In this document: piece after piece, positions 33,301-42,408 of the stretch
How positions within the stretch are numbered: position 1 is the first letter of the stretch
Layout: every line of letters begins with the position of its first letter
Notes under the pieces: generated by a model
Database searches by the model: none
Told to the model about the DNA's origin: nothing
Seen by the model: only the letters and a program-made list of their open reading frames with translations
Made by a program: the position numbers and the translations under genes
From: an uncultured Eubacteriales bacterium
Lineage (GTDB): Bacteria; Bacillota; Clostridia; Christensenellales; CAG-138
NCBI GenBank assembly: GCA_900544965.1
Contig: UQXE01000015.1
Coordinates: 1-47,088, forward strand
Reading direction: 5' to 3'
Length of the DNA stretch: 47,088 nucleotides

Positions 33301-34089
33301 ATGATTAAACAAAGGATAATATCGCTAGCAGTAGCGTTTTTGTTGGTAGTTTGTTTTGTTCCCGTTGTGAAATCATTGAGCATACAGACATTCTCTACCG
33401 ATTCCACAACAGGGTGGACTGTAAGCGGCTGGGATCACATTGGGAGCAAAAACATTACATATACTTATGGACCTTTATTCTCCGATTATGGTTATAATGA
33501 AAATCTTTCAAGCGCCCTAGCCTTATGGGGTAGCAGCTATATAACGATGTCACTGAGTACTACCAGTCCAAACCTTATAACACTGGATACCACAACGCCG
33601 CCTGGATCCTCAGTAGGCGACCCTTCGTACGCATATGTTCAAGTCTTCTCGGTTAACGGCAGTAACCACATAACAAAGTGGCGAATGACAATTTTACATA
33701 ACAACATTAAAAGCCTTGGCACTACTGGCATAAACAAGGTGCTAGCCCATGAAATCGGCCATATTGCGGGCCTTGACCATGTAGAAAACGCCAGCAGTAT
33801 AATGAACCGGTATTACAGCTCCTCTATGGGCGTGCGTACGCAGGACAGGCGCGGCATGGAGGTATGTACCCATCAGCACACGCACAGCGGCTCATACAGC
33901 AAAGCGTATGAACCATACTCCGCAAACGGGCATAAAACGCGCTGAAACTATTGCAAGGCATACTCTCTTGACGTACATGTGTTTGTAAACAAGCGCTGCA
34001 AATTCTGCGGGCTGGGTCAGGGGATATCCCCATACTCTTTTGAACAATATAAGCTTAATTATTTACGCAATGCGGCAAGTGATAGATAA
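33301..34089 (+). pseudogene. Matrixin-like secreted zinc metalloprotease with an in-frame TGA
   Basis: The protein starts with a signal peptide (residues about 1-25) and has the zinc motif HEIGHIAGLDH (HExxHxxGxxH) with SIMN as the Met-turn, the pattern of M10 matrixins. The open frame stops at TGA (33943-33945) after 214 residues. Directly after it the same frame stays open for 47 codons and reads NYCKAYSL, VNKRCKFCGLGQ, a cysteine-pair pattern like a small zinc ribbon, ending at TAA. A Trp codon TGG mutated to TGA fits best. The protease domain itself is complete, so a shorter active product is possible. It follows lipoprotein B by 6 bp. Confidence 0.72.
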
Positions 34090-34114
34090 TACCTCCTATT
34101 AAGCAAGCTTTAAA

Positions 34115-34141
34115 AAGTCCCGCAGGCCTTCTGCGGGACTT
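34115..34141 (-). terminator. Terminator of the EF-G-like gene
   Basis: An 11-bp stem AAGTCCCGCAG/CTGCGGGACTT, loop GCCTT, with TTTTT on the minus strand after it. It lies 33 bp past the stop codon. Confidence 0.88.
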
Positions 34142-34173
34142 GAGTTTATTGTTTAGTCCGCCAAGTAAGTTCC

Positions 34174-36243
34174 TTACTCGTCGTCTTCCTCATCCTTCTT
34201 AGCCTGCTCTATTATCTTCTGGGCTATGTTCGCGGGAACGTCCTCATAGCGTACAAACTCCATCTTAAAGGAGCCGCGGGCCTGGGTCATGGAGCGGAGG
34301 TCTGTCGCGTAGTTAAACATCTCTGAAAGCGGAGCCTCCGCAATTACCTCCGTGCCCTCGGACGTTGGATTGGTTCCTATTACACGTCCGCGTCGCCGGT
34401 TCATATCTCCCATTATATCCCCCATGTACTCGTCCGGCACGAGAACGTCATAGCGGTAGATCGGCTCAGTCAATACCGGGCTGGCCTTGGCGCATGCCGC
34501 CTTATAAGAAAGCCTGGCGGCGGATTTAAACGCTACTTCCTTGGAGTCGACTGGATGGTATTTGCCATCATAAAGCGTAGCCTTAACGCCCTTCATCGGA
34601 TATCCCGCAAGAACTCCGCGCTGCATGGCCTCCTTCAGCCCTTTTTCAACGGCAGGTATAAATTCCTTTGGCACAACGCCGCCAACGATAGCGTTTACAA
34701 ACTCGAAGTCTCCCTCCGCAAGCGGCTCAAACCGCATCTGTACTACACCAAACTGCCCCGCTCCTCCGGATTGTTTTTTATGCTTTCCTTCCGCTTCCGC
34801 CATAGAGCGTATTGTCTCACGATATGGCACCTTAGGATCGTTGAGCTGGGCCTCGACTTTAAACTTGTTCTTCAGTTTGGCGCACGTTACCTCAATATGG
34901 GCCTTGCCCAATCCACAAAGAAGCACGTCGCCCGTTTCCGCGTTCTTTTCCAGGGTTATCGTCGGATCCTCCTCTTTAAGCCTGTTGAGCCCGGAAATTA
35001 TCTTATCCTCCTCGCCCTGCTTCTTGGCGGTTACAGCCTGGAATATACAGGGTTTTGGGAACTCAAGCTCAGCAAATACGACTGGCGCGGAGCTATCGCA
35101 TAGCGTATCGCCGGTATTTGTAAACTGAAGCTTAGCCATCGCGCCGATGTCCCCTGCCTCTACCTTATCCACAGTTATCAGGTTCTTTCCTCGCATCATA
35201 TAAACCGTGCCTTGCTTTTCACTCTTTTCGGCATTGGAATTATAGGGGGCTACAGAGGTGGAAAGCGTACCTGAATATACTCTCATGAGCGAAATCTTTC
35301 CTACGAACGGGTCTGCAACGGTTTTCATTATCTGGGCTGCAAACTTGCCCTGGATCAGATCGCACGGCTCGCCGGTTTTCGCATTTACCGAAGCGCGCGG
35401 CTTTGCCGTATCCGCTGTGGGCATATAATGTATAAGATTATCCATAAGGGTTGTAACGCCAACATTTGGCTGTGCCGCACAGCAGCATACAGGCGTGACA
35501 ATTCCTTCCCTTACGCCCGCGCATAAGCCCGCTATAATTTCATCTTGGCTTAACGCGCCCTCGTCAAAGTATTTCACCATTAGTTCTTCATCGCTCTCGG
35601 CAGCCGCCTCGGTAAGCGCTTCCCTCAGCTCCTCTGCGCGCGCCTTCAGGGCGCTGGGTATGGCAACCTCTTTAACGCCCTTTCCATCAAACATATTTGC
35701 CGTCATTGTGGTGAGGTCAACATAGCCTTTAAACGCTCCGCCTTCCATTATTGGAAGCTGAATCGGTACAACCGATGGGCCAAACTTTTCTATCAAGGCG
35801 TCCATCGCCTTGTCAAAATTGGCGTTTTCCCTGTCCATTTGATTTATTACTATCATCCTTGGCTTGTCGGTTTTTTTGCACATAGCCATCGCCTTTTCAG
35901 TACCAACCACAGGACCTGAAACCGCTCCGACAACTATCAGCGAAGAGTCGGCAAGCGCCATGGCTTCAACGACCTCTCCGTAAAAATCAAAGCCGCCGGG
36001 GGTGTCAATAATATTAATCTTGGTATTCTTCCATTCATAAGGCGCCACGGCCATGCTTATCGAAACCGTACGCTTGACCTCCTCCGGATCATAGTCCGTC
36101 GTCGTCGTTCCATCCTCCACGCGCCCCATGCGGTCTAGAAGCCCTGCATTGTAAAGCATAGCTTCCGTAAGCGTTGTCTTGCCCTCTCCGCCATGTCCAA
36201 ACAGGCCAATATTGCGGATTTCCTTCGCGGTATAAGATTTCAT
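34174..36243 (-). CDS. EF-G-like translation GTPase (divergent paralogue)
   Basis: This is a 689-residue GTPase with the five-domain plan of elongation factor G. G1 is GHGGEGKTT (residues 16-24) instead of the classical AHIDAGKTT, G3 is DTPGGFDF instead of DTPGHVDF, and G4 is NQMDREN instead of NKMD. Domains IV and V are present (GGAGQFGVVQMRFEPL; GYPMKGVKATLYDG; MQRGVLAGYP) with an acidic C-terminal end. These replacements mark the second EF-G-like family of Clostridia (FusA2-like) rather than the housekeeping factor. GGGGGA precedes the ATG. It may be a recycling or stress factor; the role in this group is not established. A promoter lies 70-100 bp upstream. Confidence 0.88.
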   Translation of the reverse strand: MKSYTAKEIRNIGLFGHGGEGKTTLTEAMLYNAGLLDRMGRVEDGTTTTDYDPEEVKRTVSISMAVAPYEWKNTKINIIDTPGGFDFYGEVVEAMALADSSLIVVGAVSGPVVGTEKAMAMCKKTDKPRMIVINQMDRENANFDKAMDALIEKFGPSVVPIQLPIMEGGAFKGYVDLTTMTANMFDGKGVKEVAIPSALKARAEELREALTEAAAESDEELMVKYFDEGALSQDEIIAGLCAGVREGIVTPVCCCAAQPNVGVTTLMDNLIHYMPTADTAKPRASVNAKTGEPCDLIQGKFAAQIMKTVADPFVGKISLMRVYSGTLSTSVAPYNSNAEKSEKQGTVYMMRGKNLITVDKVEAGDIGAMAKLQFTNTGDTLCDSSAPVVFAELEFPKPCIFQAVTAKKQGEEDKIISGLNRLKEEDPTITLEKNAETGDVLLCGLGKAHIEVTCAKLKNKFKVEAQLNDPKVPYRETIRSMAEAEGKHKKQSGGAGQFGVVQMRFEPLAEGDFEFVNAIVGGVVPKEFIPAVEKGLKEAMQRGVLAGYPMKGVKATLYDGKYHPVDSKEVAFKSAARLSYKAACAKASPVLTEPIYRYDVLVPDEYMGDIMGDMNRRRGRVIGTNPTSEGTEVIAEAPLSEMFNYATDLRSMTQARGSFKMEFVRYEDVPANIAQKIIEQAKKDEEDDE

Positions 36244-36312
36244 TTAAAACGTTCCCCCTATATAGGATAATTTAACATAAGTTAACAAACGGCTTATAAA
36301 ACGCCACATAAT

Positions 36313-36341
36313 ATTTTAACAGCATAAATGCCCGTTGTAAA
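36313..36341 (-). promoter_or_regulatory. Promoter of the EF-G-like gene
   Basis: TTTACA and TAAAAT on the minus strand, exactly 17 bp apart. Confidence 0.72.
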
Positions 36342-36473
36342 CGGCTTTTACTAAATAAATGGAAGCAACGGCATTATATCAAATTTTCGTTTAAATAAAA
36401 ATATGTACTATGCACGTCACGTATAACTCCGATTTGAATATAAAAATTACGTGACAATATTGATCGCTGAAAC

Positions 36474-36502
36474 TTATCATTACGCCTATTATATGGTATA
36501 CT
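36474..36502 (+). promoter_or_regulatory. Promoter of the KamA-family gene
   Basis: TATACT as -10 box with TTATCA 17 bp upstream as a weak -35. An AAAGGAGGA ribosome binding site follows before the ATG. Confidence 0.6.
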
Positions 36503-36537
36503 AATATTTAAGTGTTTAAGAAAGGAGGAACATTTCC

Positions 36538-37644
36538 ATGGACTGGAGACAGGAATTAAAACACAACATTACAACAGCGGAAGAGTTACGCATGCATATC
36601 CCAATGTCAGACGAGGAGTTTGCCGCTGTTAAACAAGTATCATCAACATATCCCATGTCAATACCTCTTTACTATCTTGCATTGATAGATAAGGACGATC
36701 CACAGGATCCAATCAGGAAAATGTGTGTGCCCGCCGCCCTTGAAGCCGATTCATCAGGGCGTACGGATACCAGCGGCGAGACCAGCAATACGGTTATGAA
36801 CGGGCTTCAACACAAATACAGCAAAACCGCGATGGTGCTTTCCACAAATATCTGCGCCATGTATTGCAGGCACTGCTTCAGGAAGCGTATGGTAGGCATT
36901 TCTGATGACGAGACTGCTAAAATGCTTTCGAATATATCTGAATATATTGGAAAGACAAAGTGTATTGACAACGTGCTGTTATCAGGCGGGGATTCCCTGC
37001 TGAACAGTAATTGGATTATCGACCAGATGCTGTCGGATTTAACTGCAATGGATCACCTCAATCTTATAAGGTTTGGAACACGAATTCCGGTTGTCATGCC
37101 TTCAAGAATATATGGAGATCAGGAGCTTCTCAAGCTATTGAGGAAGCATACTGAAAAAAAGCAGCTATATGTTGTAACCCAGTTTAACCACCCCCATGAG
37201 TTTACCGATGAATCATACCGTGCCGTCAGAGCCTTACGCGATTGCGGGGTTGTAATAAGCAATCAAACGGTCCTTCTGCGCGGAGTCAATGACAAGCCCG
37301 AAACGCTTTCAGGGCTTATGAATTGCCTTACAAGGTTTGGCGTGGTTCCCTATTACGTATTTCAGTGCAGGCCTGTATTAGGGGTAAAGGAACGCTTTCA
37401 GGTTCCTTTGTTAAGCGCTGTGGATATTATTGAAGACGCAAAAGCCATGCTTAACGGTCATGCAAAAAGGTTTAAATATGTAATGTCACATGAGACTGGC
37501 AAGCTTGAAATATTAGCAAGGCTGGGCCAGGACAAAATTCTGCTGAAATATCATCAGGCGAAATCTCCCGATAACGCCGGAAGGATACTTACAATCAAAT
37601 TGGATAGCGACCAATGCTGGATAGATGAAATAATTAATCAATGA
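36538..37644 (+). CDS. KamA-family radical SAM aminomutase-like protein
   Basis: This is a 368-residue radical SAM protein. The [4Fe-4S] motif is CAMYCRHC (C106, C110, C113), and LLSGGDSLL (SAM-binding GGD/GGE) and RFGTRIPVVMPSRI match lysine 2,3-aminomutase relatives. It is shorter than LAM (about 416 residues). The classical PLP-lysine motif PGGGGK is not there; the C-terminal part reads YVMSHETGKLEIL instead, as in KamA-family proteins that are not lysine enzymes. It may act on glutamate or another amino acid or have a regulatory role. It stands alone between promoter and terminator. The stop is TGA. Confidence 0.85.
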   Translation: MDWRQELKHNITTAEELRMHIPMSDEEFAAVKQVSSTYPMSIPLYYLALIDKDDPQDPIRKMCVPAALEADSSGRTDTSGETSNTVMNGLQHKYSKTAMVLSTNICAMYCRHCFRKRMVGISDDETAKMLSNISEYIGKTKCIDNVLLSGGDSLLNSNWIIDQMLSDLTAMDHLNLIRFGTRIPVVMPSRIYGDQELLKLLRKHTEKKQLYVVTQFNHPHEFTDESYRAVRALRDCGVVISNQTVLLRGVNDKPETLSGLMNCLTRFGVVPYYVFQCRPVLGVKERFQVPLLSAVDIIEDAKAMLNGHAKRFKYVMSHETGKLEILARLGQDKILLKYHQAKSPDNAGRILTIKLDSDQCWIDEIINQ

Positions 37645-37651
37645 TACCACA

Positions 37652-37676
37652 AAGCGGCGAATTTTGATCGCCGCTT
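37652..37676 (+). terminator. Hairpin after the KamA-family gene
   Basis: A 9-bp stem AAGCGGCGA/TCGCCGCTT with a 7-base loop, 8 bp past the stop codon; the T-tract is AT-rich rather than pure T. Confidence 0.7.
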
Positions 37677-38290
37677 AATTAATAAGCCGGCAAAAGCATA
37701 ATCTAGTATTTTAAAAGGGAATTAAACATCAATAAGCAGAATGCCCTCCCGCTGTATTTCCAAGGCATATTCAGTTTTCTATCCACAAACCGGAAACAGC
37801 CTCCAAATAAATCGACACAACCGCCAATGGGATTGAATAATGACGCATCGCTGCAGTCGGGTTTGGCAGCTTGCCGCGAATATTCAACCTTCATTCTATC
37901 CTTCCACTTTTTAGGTTTAAAGCTGATATAAACAGGCCAAAGCAGCGGGTTCCCCCCAAATTGAACCGCCCGGTAAGGTCCCATAAATCTCCGCATAGCG
38001 AAATTAGGCGCTTTTTACCCATGATAAAAATAAAGATCGTTGAGTTGATTTTTATCCGCTGGCTATATTGGATGCGTCAAGCATAACGTGAGCCGGCTTT
38101 TATGGATTACTATTGGTTAAACCCCATAAGCCTTAACATACTGGATATTATAATTTAAATAAACAACGATTAATACCTCCCCGCCAGTACTTTTAAGGAT
38201 ATGGTTTTACATTGCAGCAATATACCTATATTTTTTCAGCCATTTATACAAATATATTAATCGATGAGGTCCTATATTGCGTTGACACTG
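37677..38290. other. Long intergenic stretch upstream of rpoB
   Basis: There is no gene I can support. A 97-codon minus-strand frame at 37703-37996 has no ribosome binding site and no known motif. The words GGCTTTTATGG and GGTTAAACCC near 38096-38124 resemble parts of the dispersed repeat at the window start, so the region may hold a worn copy. rplJ/rplL, the usual neighbours of rpoB, are not here. Confidence 0.5.
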
Positions 38291-38318
38291 TTGACATGCG
38301 ATGATAAAATATTATACT
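38291..38318 (+). promoter_or_regulatory. SigA-type promoter of rpoB-rpoC
   Basis: TTGACA (a perfect -35) and TATACT with a 16-bp spacer. A second TTGACA lies nine bases further upstream. The start codon of rpoB is 280 bp downstream, giving a long 5' untranslated region. Confidence 0.75.
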
Positions 38319-38597
38319 GCATCAGCATTGGTATACTGCGCGTGTTATGCGTTTTTGTACCATTATATTTGCCTGGAAGTATAGAAAATCAGCAAACTGG
38401 GTATTACTTTCAGGTGAGGTAATGCCTTCCTGTTCAGGTAATGTCTGACGCAGCGGTATAATGGGCGCTTCCTCGCAGTTGCATTGTTATAGTGTACATG
38501 ATTCAGCATTGGGCTGAAGACTGTGTAGACGGCGCGCTTGTACGCCAAAAAGCTTTGACATGGTGAAAACCACAAACATCAGTTAGGAGTGAACGCG
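38319..38597 (+). other. Long rpoB leader region
   Basis: This is about 280 nt of presumed untranslated RNA with no gene in it. A GC-rich piece near 38535-38555 (GGCGCGC...GCGCC-like) could fold. No known leader motif is recognised; it may carry regulation of RNA polymerase synthesis. Confidence 0.4.
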
Positions 38598-41500
38598 ATG
38601 GTGCATGAGGTGCAGTTGGGTAGACGAACGAGGATGAGCTATTCCCAGATATCCGAAGTTCTCGACATGCCCGACCTGATTGAGGTACAAAAGAACTCAT
38701 ACAGGAGGTTTGTAAACGAGGATCTTATGGAGGCGCTAAGGGACGCCTCACCTATTACCGACCACGCAGCCAAGCTGCTTTTGGAGTTTGTAGGCTACAA
38801 GATAGATGCCGACAATCCCAAATACAGCGTTGAAGAATGCAAGAACCGGGATGTTACATACTCTGCGCCGCTGAGGGTACACGTCCGCCTTATCAACAGA
38901 GAAACGGGCGCGCTCATCGATGAAAAAGATGTGTTTATGGGTGATTTCCCGCTTATGACCGAGCAGGGGACATTTATATACAATGGGGCCGAACGCGTAA
39001 TCGTAAGCCAGCTGGTCCGCTCACCGGGCGCATACTACGACATGACCATTGATAAGGTGGGAAAACGCCTGTTTTCCGCCCAGATCATCCCCAACAGGGG
39101 CGCGTGGCTAGAATACGAAACCGACAGCAATGAAATATTGTATGTTAAGATTGACCGCCAGCGCAAGCTGTTTATAACCACCTTGCTGCGCGCTATAGGC
39201 TATGGAACCGACGCGCAAATTGTTGAACTCCTGGGCGAAGAGGAACGGCTACTCAACACTTTGGAAAAGGACACCGCGAAGTCTGAGGAAGACGGACTTA
39301 TAGAGATTTATAAAAGGCAAAGGCCAGGGGAACCGCCTACGAGCGAAAGCGCCCGCAACCTAATGAAGACGCTTTTCTTTGACAAGCGCTATGACCTAGC
39401 ACGAGTCGGCAGATATAAGTTTAACAAAAAGCTGTGCCTGTCCGCCAGAATCGCGGGATACACAGCCGCCGAGCATGTAATTGATCCTAACACCGGTGAA
39501 ATCCTCGTTGAGGAGGGCGCGGAAATCAGCCGTGACGCCGCGTTAAACATTGAGAACGCAGGCGTTCGCGGTATATATGTATATGCGGAAGATAAACGCG
39601 TCCGCATTGTTGGAAACTGGTTTGTCGATGCGGCGTGCCATCTTCCCTTTGATCCCGCCGAAGCCGGAATAAACGAAAAGGTGCACTACCCCACCCTTAT
39701 GGACCTGCTGTCCTCAGCTCAGGACATGGATGCTGACGCTCTTAAGGCCCATATAAGGGCGAATATTAACGAGCTTATACCCCGCCACATCGTAGCTGAC
39801 GATATGGTGGCGTCCGTCAGCTATCTGATTGGGATGAATTACGGCATCGGCAAGGCCGACGATATAGACCATCTTGGAAACAGGCGGATCAGATCCGTCG
39901 GCGAGCTGCTTCAAAATCATATTAGAATCGGCCTTACGAGGCTTGAGCGCACGGTAAAGGAGCGCATGTCTGTGCAGGATATGGATTCCGCCACGCCTGG
40001 CAATCTCATCAATCCCAGGCCCGTGGCCGCCTCAATTAAGGAGTTCTTTGGCTCGTCCCAGCTGTCACAGTTCATGGACCAGACCAACCCCCTTGCAGAG
40101 CTTACCCACAAGCGCCGTCTCAGCGCTCTTGGCCAGGGCGGTCTTAACCGCGACAGGGCCACCTTTGAGGTGCGCGACGTTCACTATTCCCACTATGGGC
40201 GTATGTGCCCGATAGAAACGCCGGAAGGGCCCAATATTGGTCTGATCAACTCCCTGTCAACCTATGCCCGCATAAACGAGTATGGCTTTATTGAATCGCC
40301 TTACCGTATTGTTGACGCAAAGGGCAAGCGCATACTCGACGACGTAGTATACCTGACGGCCGACGAGGAGGAGGACTGCATAGTGGCCCAGGCCAACGAG
40401 CCTCTAATAGTAAACGATGATGGTACTTCCTGGTTCGCCAAGGACCGCGTTGTAGCCAGATACCGCGACCAAATAATCGAAGTGCCGAGCTCTGAGGTGC
40501 ACTATATGGACGTATCGCCAAAGCAGCTGATATCGGTTGCTACGGCTATGATACCCTTCCTTGAGAATGACGACGCAAACAGGGCCCTAATGGGGTCTAA
40601 CATGCAGCGTCAGGCGGTTCCGCTGCTAAAGCCTGAGGCCCCTATTGTAGGGACAGGTATGGAATATAAGGCCGCTCATGATTCGGGCGTGGTTGTCCTG
40701 GCAAATGAAAGCGGCACGGTTAAGCGCGTAAGCGCCCGCAATATTATCATAGCCGACGACGCTGGTAAAGAGCATGAGTACAGGCTGATAAAGTTTAGGC
40801 GTTCCAACCAGGGAACCTGCATAAACCAGCGTCCCATCGTCTCTGAAGGCGACAGGGTCGCTAAAGGCGACGTCATCGCCGACGGAACCTCAACGGAGCA
40901 GGGCGAAATCGCCCTGGGCCGGAACATACTGATTGGATTTATGCCGTGGGAAGGCTATAACTATGAGGACGCCGTACTCATCAGCGAAGAACTGGTGCGA
41001 AACGACGTATTTACATCCATACATATAGAAAAACACGAGCTTGAGGCCAGGGATACCAAGCTTGGCCAGGAGGAAATAACGCGTGACATTCCAAATATAG
41101 GCGACGACGCGCTGAAAGACCTTGACGAACGGGGAATTATCCGCATTGGCGCCGAGGTGCACACGGGCGATATCCTCGTTGGAAAGGTGACGCCAAAGGG
41201 CGAAACCGAGCTTACGGCCGAAGAAAAGCTGCTGCGTGCAATCTTTGGTGAAAAGGCCCGCGAAGTAAGGGATACGTCGCTTAGGGTTCCGCATGGTGAA
41301 GACGGAATTGTCGTAGACGTTAAGGTATTTACACGTGAAAACAAGGATGAGCTGTCGCCCGGGGTAAACGAGCTTGTGCGCGTTTACATTGCGCAAAAAC
41401 GCAAGATCTCTGTTGGCGACAAGATGGCTGGCCGCCATGGAAACAAGGGCGTTATATCGCGTATCCTTCCTCCTGAAGACATGCCGTTTCTGCCGGACGG

Positions 41501-42374
41501 CACACCGCTACAAATCGTTCTAAACCCGCTGGGAGTACCGTCGCGTATGAACATAGGGCAGGTACTGGAGCTTCATTTAGGACGCGCAGCAAAGGAGCGC
41601 GGATGGCATATAGCAACGCCGGTTTTTGACGGAGCGACTGAAAAGGATATAGCGGAATGTCTTAGGATGGCAGGATGTGACGAAGACGGCAAAACGTATC
41701 TGTACGACGGCAGAACGGGCGAACGGTTTGAAAACCGCGTTTCCGTAGGCTATATGTACTATTTAAAACTAGCTCACCTTGTAGACGACAAGATCCATGC
41801 CAGAAGCACCGGCCCGTACTCGCTGGTAACCCAGCAGCCCCTCGGCGGAAAGGCCCAGTTCGGAGGCCAGCGCTTTGGCGAGATGGAGGTGTGGGCTTTG
41901 GAGGCTTACGGCGCCGCCAATACGCTGCAGGAAATTCTGACGGTAAAGAGCGACGATGTAATCGGCCGTGTAAAAACCTACGAAGCCATTGTCAAAGGCG
42001 AAAACGTACCGGAGCCTGGCGTACCTGAATCGTTTAAGGTTCTGATTAGGGAACTTCAATCGCTTGCGCTTGATATAAAGGTTCTGACCGACACCCGTGA
42101 GGAAATCGAAATCGATGATATGATGGAGGCGGAAGAACCCGTAGCGTTTAAAACAGAACTGCCAGATCTGGATAAAGCCGAGGATATACTGCCGGCTAAG
42201 TTTGGAGGTTTTTCTGAGTTCGACGAGTTCGAGGACGACGAATTTGAAGACGACCTTGAGGATAATAACGAGGGCCTGGCAGATGATGAAACCGACCCCT
42301 CCTCACAGTTTGAATTTGGAGATGATTTTATAATAGAAGGCAATGAACCGGATGACAACCTTGACGGAGAATAA
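38598..42374 (+). CDS. rpoB: DNA-directed RNA polymerase beta subunit
   Basis: This is the large catalytic subunit of RNA polymerase, 1258 residues. Clear blocks: NPRPVAASIKEFFGSSQLSQF leading into the rifampicin region QFMDQTNPLAELTHKRRLSALGQGG, with the sensitive-type Asp, His and Ser residues; YSHYGRMCPIETPEGPNIGL; GRNILIGFMPWEGYNYEDAVLIS; and VGDKMAGRHGNKGVIS. The C-terminal tail is very acidic (from about residue 1200), as in other Clostridia. The start is the ATG behind TTAGGAGTG; a GTG three codons earlier overlaps the ribosome binding site. It forms an operon with rpoC, 34 bp further on. Confidence 0.97.
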   Translation: MVHEVQLGRRTRMSYSQISEVLDMPDLIEVQKNSYRRFVNEDLMEALRDASPITDHAAKLLLEFVGYKIDADNPKYSVEECKNRDVTYSAPLRVHVRLINRETGALIDEKDVFMGDFPLMTEQGTFIYNGAERVIVSQLVRSPGAYYDMTIDKVGKRLFSAQIIPNRGAWLEYETDSNEILYVKIDRQRKLFITTLLRAIGYGTDAQIVELLGEEERLLNTLEKDTAKSEEDGLIEIYKRQRPGEPPTSESARNLMKTLFFDKRYDLARVGRYKFNKKLCLSARIAGYTAAEHVIDPNTGEILVEEGAEISRDAALNIENAGVRGIYVYAEDKRVRIVGNWFVDAACHLPFDPAEAGINEKVHYPTLMDLLSSAQDMDADALKAHIRANINELIPRHIVADDMVASVSYLIGMNYGIGKADDIDHLGNRRIRSVGELLQNHIRIGLTRLERTVKERMSVQDMDSATPGNLINPRPVAASIKEFFGSSQLSQFMDQTNPLAELTHKRRLSALGQGGLNRDRATFEVRDVHYSHYGRMCPIETPEGPNIGLINSLSTYARINEYGFIESPYRIVDAKGKRILDDVVYLTADEEEDCIVAQANEPLIVNDDGTSWFAKDRVVARYRDQIIEVPSSEVHYMDVSPKQLISVATAMIPFLENDDANRALMGSNMQRQAVPLLKPEAPIVGTGMEYKAAHDSGVVVLANESGTVKRVSARNIIIADDAGKEHEYRLIKFRRSNQGTCINQRPIVSEGDRVAKGDVIADGTSTEQGEIALGRNILIGFMPWEGYNYEDAVLISEELVRNDVFTSIHIEKHELEARDTKLGQEEITRDIPNIGDDALKDLDERGIIRIGAEVHTGDILVGKVTPKGETELTAEEKLLRAIFGEKAREVRDTSLRVPHGEDGIVVDVKVFTRENKDELSPGVNELVRVYIAQKRKISVGDKMAGRHGNKGVISRILPPEDMPFLPDGTPLQIVLNPLGVPSRMNIGQVLELHLGRAAKERGWHIATPVFDGATEKDIAECLRMAGCDEDGKTYLYDGRTGERFENRVSVGYMYYLKLAHLVDDKIHARSTGPYSLVTQQPLGGKAQFGGQRFGEMEVWALEAYGAANTLQEILTVKSDDVIGRVKTYEAIVKGENVPEPGVPESFKVLIRELQSLALDIKVLTDTREEIEIDDMMEAEEPVAFKTELPDLDKAEDILPAKFGGFSEFDEFEDDEFEDDLEDNNEGLADDETDPSSQFEFGDDFIIEGNEPDDNLDGE

Positions 42375-42408
42375 GCCAAACGCATACTGCTGAAGGGAGA
42401 GAAACGCT

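Noticed and set aside
33943..33945. Selenocysteine reading of the TGA in the metalloprotease
   Set aside because: No selenoprotein family resemblance and no SECIS-like element recognised; a Trp-to-stop mutation is simpler.
37703..37996. 97-codon minus-strand open frame between the KamA gene and rpoB
   Set aside because: No ribosome binding site, no recognisable motif, and it lies in a region with worn repeat words.
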